Below, in pieces: positions 1 through 5,492 of a stretch of DNA of 14,201 nucleotides. Position numbers and translations under genes: made by a program. Origin of the DNA: Hyphomicrobiales bacterium (GTDB lineage Bacteria > Pseudomonadota > Alphaproteobacteria > Rhizobiales > Aestuariivirgaceae). The stretch is taken from NCBI GenBank assembly GCA_025356765.1, contig JANXRO010000035.1, positions 1 through 14,201 on the forward strand. The letters are read 5' to 3'. The notes below the pieces were generated by a model. It did not search any database. It saw nothing but the letters and a program-made list of their open reading frames with translations, and had not been told where the DNA came from. The stretch's first letter is position 1; each line of letters starts with the position of its first letter.

Positions 1-154
1 CAGCAAAGCCAAATTGATTTTAGACAACTGGGCTGCTTACTTGCCCAAATTTGTAAAAGTTATGCCGGTTGAATATGCCCGTGCTTTGGCCGATTTGGAA
101 AAGGCCCAAACCACCAGCAACGGCATGACAGTTGGCGTAAAAAGGAGCGCGTAA
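1..154 (+). CDS. gltB: Glutamate synthase large subunit, C-terminal end (partial)
   Basis: This is the 3' end of an open frame that enters from the left edge (first full codon at base 2) and stops at TAA 152-154. The visible 50 residues begin SKAKLILDNWAAYLPKFVKV, continue through MPVEYARALADLEKAQ, and end in VGVKRSA. This matches the conserved tail of the large (alpha) subunit of NADPH-dependent glutamate synthase, where a Leu/Trp-rich helix and a 'KVMPxEYxRAL' segment close the protein. The large subunit hydrolyses glutamine and passes ammonia through a tunnel to 2-oxoglutarate. Its partner gltD lies downstream on the same strand, but a toxin-antitoxin pair on the other strand separates them. 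The identification rests on this short tail plus the nearby gltD. Upstream catalytic regions are outside the window. Confidence 0.88.
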   Translation, partial: SKAKLILDNWAAYLPKFVKVMPVEYARALADLEKAQTTSNGMTVGVKRSA

Positions 155-167
155 GAGAAGTGAACCT

Positions 168-569
168 TCACGCCGCCATAAACGGATTAACAATTGAAAC
201 ACGGCCAAATTTTTGGCCGTGGTTCAAATCTTCCGTGTACAGAATATCACAGCCTGAAAGTTGGGCGGCGGCGATGATGTTGGCATCAAAAATTGGCACC
301 TTATGTTTGTGTGCAATCTTCATCGCCAGGTCATGTGTTTCCAATGTTATGGAAACAATCTCTGCTGCGTGTCGCACAGGGATGAGTGCTAACAGTGCAA
401 CTTCAATTGGCATTTTCATTTTGCCAGTAGCGACCCGCACAAATTCATTAAGCACTTGCACGCTGATCACTGGGCGATCAAACAATAGTTCAAGCGCACG
501 GGATGTCTTAACGCTCTCGGGTTGGGCGGCATATATCAGCACGTTACTATCCATAAAAAACTTAGCCAC
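168..569 (-). CDS. vapC: PIN-domain toxin ribonuclease of a VapBC-type toxin-antitoxin pair
   Basis: A protein of 133 residues, the usual size of a single-domain PIN toxin. The N-terminal strand AKFFMDSNVLIYA carries the first catalytic Asp (D7). E42 (VQVLNEF), D95 (PIFDANI) and D114 (YTEDLNHG) complete the acidic quartet that binds Mg2+ or Mn2+ in the nuclease centre. VapC toxins typically cleave tRNA or rRNA and stop translation; the target here cannot be read. I chose GTG at 569 because the peptide then starts like known PIN proteins (MAKFF...) and overlaps the antitoxin stop by 8 bases (GTGGCTAA), which suggests translational coupling. An ATG at 554 would start at MDSN and follows a run of T with no ribosome binding site. 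The gene ends 13 bases from the convergent gltB stop. All active-site residues are present, so it looks functional. Confidence 0.9.
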   Translation of the reverse strand: MAKFFMDSNVLIYAAQPESVKTSRALELLFDRPVISVQVLNEFVRVATGKMKMPIEVALLALIPVRHAAEIVSITLETHDLAMKIAHKHKVPIFDANIIAAAQLSGCDILYTEDLNHGQKFGRVSIVNPFMAA

Positions 570-804
570 GAGAGTTGGCTTCGTCCCTATCGAATTTATA
601 ATCGTCAGGAAGAACGAATTGACCTCTAAATTTGTCAAATTCCTTCCAGGCATCTTTGAAGTTTTGACGTCGCGTTACCTCTTCGGCCAGATCTCTAAGA
701 ATTACGCTGGCTTCAACCTCATCACCTTCCTTGAGACCTTGCTTGGCCACCATTTCAGCGGGCAATCTGATAGCCAAGCTGTTGCCCCATTTCGAAACTT
801 TCAT
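562..804 (-). CDS. vapB: AbrB/MazE-type antitoxin of the VapBC pair
   Basis: An 80-residue protein beginning MKVSKWGNSLAIRLPAEMVA. This is the signature of the swapped-hairpin (AbrB/SpoVT) DNA-binding fold found in MazE- and VapB-type antitoxins (xxxWGNSxAIRLP, then LKEGDEV at 24-30). The acidic and aromatic C-terminal half, about residues 45-80 (including FKDAWKEFDKFRG), is the part expected to wrap the toxin. The start at 804 is set by a strong GGAGG (810-814, minus strand) five bases upstream; an ATG at 819 (MEDV...) would precede that site and is less likely. It is the first gene of the pair, with the toxin directly downstream and overlapping, the normal order. The dimer probably represses its own promoter through the inverted repeat at 818-843. 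Confidence 0.9.
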   Translation of the reverse strand: MKVSKWGNSLAIRLPAEMVAKQGLKEGDEVEASVILRDLAEEVTRRQNFKDAWKEFDKFRGQFVLPDDYKFDRDEANSRG

Positions 805-817
805 CACATCCTCCATG

Positions 818-843
818 GATATACATTCTCTAAAATGTATATC
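818..843. promoter_or_regulatory. Perfect inverted-repeat operator of the vapBC promoter
   Basis: The arms GATATACATT (818-827) and AATGTATATC (834-843) are exact reverse complements separated by six bases (ctctaa). The dyad lies 14 bases upstream of the vapB start and 22 bases upstream of the gltD start. Autoregulatory AbrB-fold antitoxins bind such palindromes, so this is the expected VapB/VapBC binding site. Its right arm covers the proposed vapBC -10 box, so binding would block the polymerase. The assignment to VapB is inferred from position. Confidence 0.75.
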
Positions 844-864
844 ATAAACGCATAAAGGTATCAA
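836..864 (-). promoter_or_regulatory. Putative vapBC promoter
   Basis: Read on the minus strand there is a -35 box TTGATA (859-864), exactly 17 bases, then a -10 box TATACA (836-841). The -10 box sits inside the right arm of the operator. The -35 box lies immediately upstream of the gltD start codon and overlaps its ribosome-binding-site spacer. The predicted transcript would start near 829 and carry the GGAGG of vapB. It is a match to the sigma-70-type consensus only. Confidence 0.5.
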
Positions 865-865
865 C

Positions 866-2284
866 ATGGGAAAAATCACAGGCTTTCTTGAAATTGATCG
901 CGCGGACAGGAAATATACTCCGGCGGCAGACAGGGTTCGCCATTACAAGGAATTTGTCATTCCGTTGGGCGATGAGGCCACTAAAACCCAAGCATCGCGC
1001 TGCATGGATTGTGGCATTCCTTATTGCCACAACGGTTGCCCGGTGAACAACCAAATCCCTGATTGGAATGATTTGGTTTATAACAACCAATGGGAAGAAG
1101 CCTCGCGCAATTTGCATTCCACCAACAACTTCCCAGAATTCACTGGCCGCATTTGCCCAGCACCTTGCGAAGCTTCTTGCACGTTGAATATTGATGATAA
1201 CCCCGTCACCATCAAATCCATCGAATGCGCCATCGTCGATAAGGCGTGGGAAAATGGTTGGGTAAAACCCATCATCAACGCCGATAAAACTGGCAAGAAA
1301 ATTGCTATCGTTGGTTCTGGCCCGGCAGGCTTGGCCGCTGCCCAACAATTGGCGCGCGCTGGCCATGATGTGCACCTGTTTGAAAAAAATGCATCAGCTG
1401 GCGGCTTGATGCGTTATGGCATTCCAGATTTTAAAATGGAAAAACATTTGATCGACAGGCGCGTTTCCCAAATGGAAGCCGAGGGTGTAACCTTCCATTA
1501 CGGCGCTCATATTGGTGTAACCCAAGATGCCAAGCAGCTGGTCGATTCATTTGATGCGGTGTTGCTGACAGGCGGATCTGAAAAACCGCGTGATCTTCCC
1601 ATTCCGGGACGTGAACTTTCCGGCGTGCATTTTGCCATGGAATTTTTGCCCCAACAAAACCGCCGCAACAGCAAGGAATCGCCACTGGATAATCGCCCCA
1701 TTTTGGCCACTGGCAAACATGTTGTAGTGGTCGGTGGTGGTGATACGGGTTCAGATTGTATCGGCACATCCATTCGCCAAGGCGCATTGAGCGTGACGCA
1801 AATTGAAATTATGCCAGCCCCTCCTGAAAAAGAAAACAAGCCACTCACTTGGCCAAATTGGCCGATGAAAATGCGCACATCATCTTCGCAAGCGGAAGGC
1901 GCTATCAGAGATTTTGCGGTGGCCACCGTTTCCCTTGTTGGTGAAGATGGCACTGTGAAAACTTTAAACTGCGCCCGTTCTGGCCCCGATTTCAAACCGG
2001 TGCCTGGAACAGAGTTTGAGTTGAAGGCCGATCTGGTTTTGTTGGCCATGGGCTTTGTGCACCCCGTGGCTGATGGCATGCTGAAAAACCTAGGGGTGAA
2101 GCTTGATCCGCGCGGCAACATTGATGCCAATGTGAAAGATTATAAAACCTCAATCGACAAAGTGTTCAGCGCCGGCGACATGCGCCGTGGTCAATCTCTG
2201 GTGGTGTGGGCCATTCGTGAAGGCCGCCAAGCCGCACGCGCAGTTGATGAATTTTTAATGGGTGAAACAACGCTACCGAGGTAG
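866..2284 (+). CDS. gltD: Glutamate synthase small subunit (NADPH, GltD)
   Basis: 472 residues, the family length. The N-terminal part holds cysteine clusters for iron-sulfur centres: C46, C49, C54, C58 (CMDCGIPYCHNGC) and C97, C101, C105 (CPAPCEASC). An FAD-binding Rossmann motif GSGPAG follows at 150-155, a second nucleotide site VVVVGGGDTGSD near 286-297 (NADPH), and the FAD-closing segment SAGDMRRGQSLVVWAI near 435-450. The subunit takes electrons from NADPH through FAD and the clusters to the large subunit, which makes glutamate from glutamine and 2-oxoglutarate. AAAGG (854-858) lies seven bases before the ATG. gltD normally follows gltB directly; here the vapBC pair intervenes, so gltD needs read-through or its own promoter near 816-843. 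Its stop is three bases from the convergent outer-membrane protein gene. Confidence 0.97.
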   Translation: MGKITGFLEIDRADRKYTPAADRVRHYKEFVIPLGDEATKTQASRCMDCGIPYCHNGCPVNNQIPDWNDLVYNNQWEEASRNLHSTNNFPEFTGRICPAPCEASCTLNIDDNPVTIKSIECAIVDKAWENGWVKPIINADKTGKKIAIVGSGPAGLAAAQQLARAGHDVHLFEKNASAGGLMRYGIPDFKMEKHLIDRRVSQMEAEGVTFHYGAHIGVTQDAKQLVDSFDAVLLTGGSEKPRDLPIPGRELSGVHFAMEFLPQQNRRNSKESPLDNRPILATGKHVVVVGGGDTGSDCIGTSIRQGALSVTQIEIMPAPPEKENKPLTWPNWPMKMRTSSSQAEGAIRDFAVATVSLVGEDGTVKTLNCARSGPDFKPVPGTEFELKADLVLLAMGFVHPVADGMLKNLGVKLDPRGNIDANVKDYKTSIDKVFSAGDMRRGQSLVVWAIREGRQAARAVDEFLMGETTLPR

Positions 2285-2293
2285 GATCTACCT
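2279..2293. terminator. Small hairpin over two convergent stop codons, possible weak terminator
   Basis: AGGTAG (2279-2284), loop GAT, CTACCT (2288-2293) form a perfect 6-bp stem with a 3-base loop. The stem contains the gltD stop TAG on the plus strand and the stop TAG of the convergent outer-membrane protein gene on the minus strand. No clear T-run follows in either direction, so it does not fit a standard intrinsic terminator. It is the only candidate stop signal between these genes. Confidence 0.3.
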
Positions 2294-3619
2294 GCGTAAA
2301 ATCAGGCTGGTGATCAAGCGTTGCTCATCATAGTTTGCATTGGGCAGAGACGAACCAAACCACGTGCTTTGCACAGTGCCGCTCACCGCCATGTTGGGGT
2401 TCAGCTGCCAATCAGCGCCTAAACTGGCTGTGGTGCTGGAAGTTAAACTGGTGTTGGAATTGGTCAGGCTGGTGGAAACACCACCGCGCAGATTGACATT
2501 ATCGCGTAACGCATAATTGGCTTGCACGCCAAAGTTCCAATTTTGCGTGGCTGAAACATTAACCTGTTCAGACTCTCCCAGCGATACGCCTGTTGAAGCC
2601 ACAATGCTCCACAGCGGCGTTGGGCTCCAAGTGATATTACCGCTCAGACCCAACGCCGTCACTGTTTTCAACGCCGGATCATCAAAGCTGCGGGCAATGA
2701 AATTGGCCGAAACATCACCTTGCCAAATTGGGCCATCATCAAAAATCATGCCCAGCAGAAATGCACCACCTTGCGAATTGCGGCGCTGGCCGTTGCGGTC
2801 AATCGCTTGATCATGGAAACGCGGATCATATGAAATTTCTGCATAGGGTTTAAGCATGGCGCCGCGCCCACCATAGGTGCCGCGCAAGGCCAAAGACGGT
2901 TCAACGTAATTGCGGTCTGAATTAATCTCGGTGCCACCGCCCACCAAGGCCACATCATCATAGCTGTTGCGAACAAGGCCCAAACGCACTTGGCCTTCAA
3001 GGCCACCAAAATCATGGGTAAGGCCAGCGGCTGATGTTAAATTATAATCACGCCGGGGTGAAATTGCATTTCCGGGAACTTCCACATTGCCGCTGCCACT
3101 TTGGCTGGCCGTGAAGCTTTGGCTAAAATCCGCATGGGTTGTGTGCAAAATATCCAACCGAAAATCGGTCTGTGCCGTGCCCGCTAATGTCGACGCATCG
3201 GGAGATCCCGCATAACGAACCAAATCTGCGTTGATGTTGCCCCGCCATTGGTGGCGCGACCAATCTGATTGAAATGCCAAACTTGGTTTTATGTGTACGC
3301 CCACATCGGCTTGTTTTATGGTGAGGCTGGAATTCACATTGCTGGTTACAACGCCACCAATTTCAAGCGAAGGATAAAACCGCATCGGCCCTTCACCAAC
3401 ACCTTGCGGCGCATAAGCATCAACCACTTTTTTCCGCTTGCGCGGTACAACGGGCGTTGGCTCTTCAATGGGGCTGATAGTGGCAACAACGGGCGGCACA
3501 TCATCAAGAATGCTGGTGCGCAACGGGTCTGGCCCCTCTTGGGCGCGAGCAGCAAAACCCACGCTGCAAAGCAACGCAACGCAACTCACCTGACACAGCA
3601 CGCGATACTGACCACTCAT
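2288..3619 (-). CDS. Outer-membrane beta-barrel protein (BBP2-like)
   Basis: 443 residues. A signal peptide (VSCVALLCSVGFAARA, cleavage near residue 26) leads into a proline- and lysine-rich linker (about 28-75, with VPRKRKKVV). About 360 residues follow with alternating polar and hydrophobic strands, frequent aromatic ends and N/S/T-rich turns, typical of a transmembrane beta-barrel. The overall plan and the end ITSLILRR resemble the alphaproteobacterial 'outer membrane beta-barrel protein' family (BBP2-type, Pfam BBP2_2 as I recall it). Its substrate is unknown; homologues are often tied to envelope or polysaccharide export. No strong ribosome binding site precedes the ATG at 3619. It lies 45 bases downstream of the tetR stop on the same strand, so the two may be cotranscribed. 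It is not a TolC-type channel: there is no long helical domain. Confidence 0.75.
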   Translation of the reverse strand: MSGQYRVLCQVSCVALLCSVGFAARAQEGPDPLRTSILDDVPPVVATISPIEEPTPVVPRKRKKVVDAYAPQGVGEGPMRFYPSLEIGGVVTSNVNSSLTIKQADVGVHIKPSLAFQSDWSRHQWRGNINADLVRYAGSPDASTLAGTAQTDFRLDILHTTHADFSQSFTASQSGSGNVEVPGNAISPRRDYNLTSAAGLTHDFGGLEGQVRLGLVRNSYDDVALVGGGTEINSDRNYVEPSLALRGTYGGRGAMLKPYAEISYDPRFHDQAIDRNGQRRNSQGGAFLLGMIFDDGPIWQGDVSANFIARSFDDPALKTVTALGLSGNITWSPTPLWSIVASTGVSLGESEQVNVSATQNWNFGVQANYALRDNVNLRGGVSTSLTNSNTSLTSSTTASLGADWQLNPNMAVSGTVQSTWFGSSLPNANYDEQRLITSLILRR

Positions 3620-3664
3620 CGTGGCACACTATCGAATTTATGGTTAACAGAAGGTTGTTAAAGC

Positions 3665-4282
3665 TTACTTTTGCAATCCACGCAAAAACAGCGACAGGCC
3701 AGAGCGAACCACCTCTTCAGGTTGGCGTTTGCTGATCTTGCCAAACATTCGGGGCTTCACCAAGCCTGCCTGAATAAGCTCAATAAACTGCAATGCCGCA
3801 TGTTCAGCATCAACCTGTTGCAAGGTGCCGTCCTGCATTTTTAATTCAAGATATTTGGCAATTTGCGAAATGGCATAGGCCGGCCCCGCTGCATAATAGC
3901 TTTGACCCACTTCAGGAAATTTTCCCGCAACCGCAATCACCATACGCACTTGGGCCAGCGATTCATCAGTGCAAAACAGTTTGGCCATGCGCAAACCCAG
4001 CTCATAAAGCACAACGTCAATGGGCCGCTCGATGTTTTCAATCACCATCACCTGTTCGGCTTGGCGGCGTCTGTCTTGATAGATCAGCGCTTCAAACAGT
4101 TTTTCCTTCGATGGAAAATAGGCATAAACCGTGCCTTTGGAAACGCCAGCTTCACGCACAATGTCATTCATGCTGGCCCCGTCAAAGCCGTGGGCCATAA
4201 ACATGCGCCGCGCCCCATCCAGAATTTGCTGGCGCTTTGCTGTTTCTAAAGTGTCATCAAAGGCCATGGCCTGTTCCATCAT
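3665..4282 (-). CDS. TetR/AcrR-family repressor of the emrAB pump
   Basis: 205 residues from ATG 4282. The helix-turn-helix occupies about residues 36-58 (SMNDIVREAGVSKGTVYAYF), preceded by the usual TetR helix 1 (RQQILDGARRMFMAHGFDGA) and followed by PSKEKLFEAL. The remaining 140 residues are the helical ligand-binding and dimer domain. The frame stays open upstream to 4555, but that stretch would run through the operator DNA. GGAA a few bases before 4282 supports this start; 4279 is an equally plausible second ATG. It is divergent from emrAB, and near-identical palindromes flank its own promoter. The inference is that it represses itself and emrAB and is released by a pump substrate. Confidence 0.9.
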   Translation of the reverse strand: MMEQAMAFDDTLETAKRQQILDGARRMFMAHGFDGASMNDIVREAGVSKGTVYAYFPSKEKLFEALIYQDRRRQAEQVMVIENIERPIDVVLYELGLRMAKLFCTDESLAQVRMVIAVAGKFPEVGQSYYAAGPAYAISQIAKYLELKMQDGTLQQVDAEHAALQFIELIQAGLVKPRMFGKISKRQPEEVVRSGLSLFLRGLQK

Positions 4283-4304
4283 GCATTTTCCGCTTAACTG
4301 GGTT

Positions 4305-4323
4305 GAACCGAACCGTTCGGTCT
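4305..4323. promoter_or_regulatory. TetR operator 1 (tetR-proximal)
   Basis: GAACCGAAC, central C (4314), then GTTCGGTCT. Seven of nine positions mirror the left arm around the central base. The same sequence recurs as a perfect palindrome at 4357-4375. This copy lies 22 bases upstream of the tetR start and covers the predicted tetR transcription start, as expected for autorepression. Binding by the neighbouring regulator is inferred from position and repetition. Confidence 0.8.
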
Positions 4324-4325
4324 TG

Positions 4326-4353
4326 TGCATAGCAACAAAACATGCTATGTCAA
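4326..4353 (-). promoter_or_regulatory. Putative tetR promoter
   Basis: On the minus strand there is a consensus -35 box TTGACA (4348-4353), 16 bases, then a -10 box TATGCA (4326-4331). It fits exactly between the two operators, and its predicted start falls in operator 1. A weaker plus-strand promoter (TTGTGC 4323-4328, 17 bases, TATGTC 4346-4351) overlaps it completely and could serve emrA. These are consensus matches only. Confidence 0.5.
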
Positions 4354-4356
4354 GCA

Positions 4357-4375
4357 GAACCGAACCGTTCGGTTC
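4357..4375. promoter_or_regulatory. TetR operator 2 (emrA-proximal), perfect palindrome
   Basis: GAACCGAAC-C-GTTCGGTTC is an exact palindrome with 9-base arms around C4366. Its centre is 52 bases from the centre of operator 1, about five helical turns, so bound dimers would lie on the same face of the DNA. It ends 28 bases before the emrA start and covers the predicted emrA transcription start, so binding should block the pump genes. Confidence 0.82.
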
Positions 4376-4403
4376 ATTATCAGTTCTTTTGAAAGCCATT
4401 TCC

Positions 4404-5492
4404 ATGTCGAGCACCACTGTTAACAATCCGCCCGTTGCTGTTCCTGAAAAAAAGACAACGTCCATCCGCCGCATTATCATGCTGGCACTTTTGGTTGTGG
4501 CTGTGGGCGTTGCGGCAAAATATGGCTTGGAATGGTTCAACAATGGCCGCTTCATGCTTTCAACCGATGATGCCTATGTGCAGGCCGATACATCGGTTCT
4601 GGGTGCAAAAATATCAGGTTATGTTGCCGAAGTACCCGTGGCTGATAACAGCAGCGTGAAAGCCGGTGATGTTATTTTAAAGCTTGATGGTGCGGATTAT
4701 CAATTCGCAGTGGATGCGGCCTTGGCCAAAATCGAATCTCAAAAGGCGGCCATCGCGGTGATTGGCCAACAAAAAGTGGCCCAAGGCTCAGCCATTGCCG
4801 CCGCTTTGGCCCAAATGTCCAGCGCCAAAGCTTCAGAATTAAATGCCGTGCTCACACAACAGCGCGCCAGCCAAATGGTAAAGAGCAACGCCGGAAGCCA
4901 ACAGGCTTTGGATGATGCCAACCGCGCGCGCGATACCGCAGAAGCAAACATTTCAGTGGTGCAAGCCAATATTGACGCTGCCAAAGCCCAACTGGGCGTT
5001 TTGTCGGCCAATGAAGCGCAAGCCAACAGTGTTCTGGCTGAATTGAATGTAGGCTTGCAAAAAGCCCAACATGATATGAGCTTTGTTGAAGTGAAAGCCC
5101 CTTTTGATGGTGTGGTTGCCAACCGCGCCGTTGAGCCTGGCCAATTTGTGCAGGCCGGAACGCGGCTGATGGCTTTGGTGCCAACCACACAAAGCTATGT
5201 TGAAGCAAATTTCAAAGAAACCCAGCTGAATGATATTCGCGTTGGCCAAAAGGCGTTGATCACTGTGGATGCCTTCAAGGGCGAAACATTTGAAGGCAAA
5301 GTGCTCAGCGTGTCGCCTGCTTCGGGTGCTGAATTTTCATTGCTGCCACCCGAAAATGCCACCGGAAATTTCACCAAAATTACCCAACGCTTTCCTGTGA
5401 AAGTTTCATTACCACCAGCATTGGCCGCAAAAATTCGCCCCGGCCTTTCTGTGGTGATTGAAGTTGATAGCCGCGACAAGGGCACGAACTAA
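4404..5492 (+). CDS. emrA: EmrA-type membrane fusion (HlyD-family) efflux adaptor
   Basis: 362 residues from ATG 4404. A cytoplasmic N-terminus of about 22 residues precedes one membrane segment (RRIIMLALLVVAVGVAA). Then comes the EmrA hallmark RFMLSTDDAYVQAD and a biotinyl-lipoyl-like half (KISGYVAEVPVADNSSVKAG). An Ala/Gln-rich coiled-coil hairpin spans about 100-215, followed by the second lipoyl half (KAPFDGVVANRAVEPGQFV) and a beta-barrel domain. It spans the periplasm and links the EmrB permease to an outer-membrane channel. The frame is open back to 4131, but that region is operator and tetR DNA. The GAAAG before this ATG is a weak ribosome binding site. The stop overlaps the emrB start (TAATG), so the two form an operon controlled by the divergent TetR protein. 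The drug specificity cannot be read. Confidence 0.9.
   Translation: MSSTTVNNPPVAVPEKKTTSIRRIIMLALLVVAVGVAAKYGLEWFNNGRFMLSTDDAYVQADTSVLGAKISGYVAEVPVADNSSVKAGDVILKLDGADYQFAVDAALAKIESQKAAIAVIGQQKVAQGSAIAAALAQMSSAKASELNAVLTQQRASQMVKSNAGSQQALDDANRARDTAEANISVVQANIDAAKAQLGVLSANEAQANSVLAELNVGLQKAQHDMSFVEVKAPFDGVVANRAVEPGQFVQAGTRLMALVPTTQSYVEANFKETQLNDIRVGQKALITVDAFKGETFEGKVLSVSPASGAEFSLLPPENATGNFTKITQRFPVKVSLPPALAAKIRPGLSVVIEVDSRDKGTN

Noticed and set aside
160..855. Long plus-strand open frame of 231 codons across the toxin-antitoxin region
   Set aside because: It is the antisense shadow of vapBC: no recognisable domain, no convincing start, and the minus-strand proteins have full family motifs.
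140..860. Possible direct repeats flanking vapBC (gcgtaag near 148-155 and gcataaag near 850-857) as insertion scars
   Set aside because: The match is short and imperfect, and there are no inverted termini or transposase remnants. It cannot support a mobile-element call.
3644..3661. TTAACA-N6-TGTTAA dyad between the tetR and outer-membrane protein genes
   Set aside because: Short, AT-only stem with no T-run. It could be an operator or chance, and nothing ties it to a protein.
4131..4403. N-terminal extension of emrA and the matching upstream extension of tetR (to 4555)
   Set aside because: Both extensions would run through operators, promoters and each other's coding sequence, and the added residues show no EmrA or TetR features.
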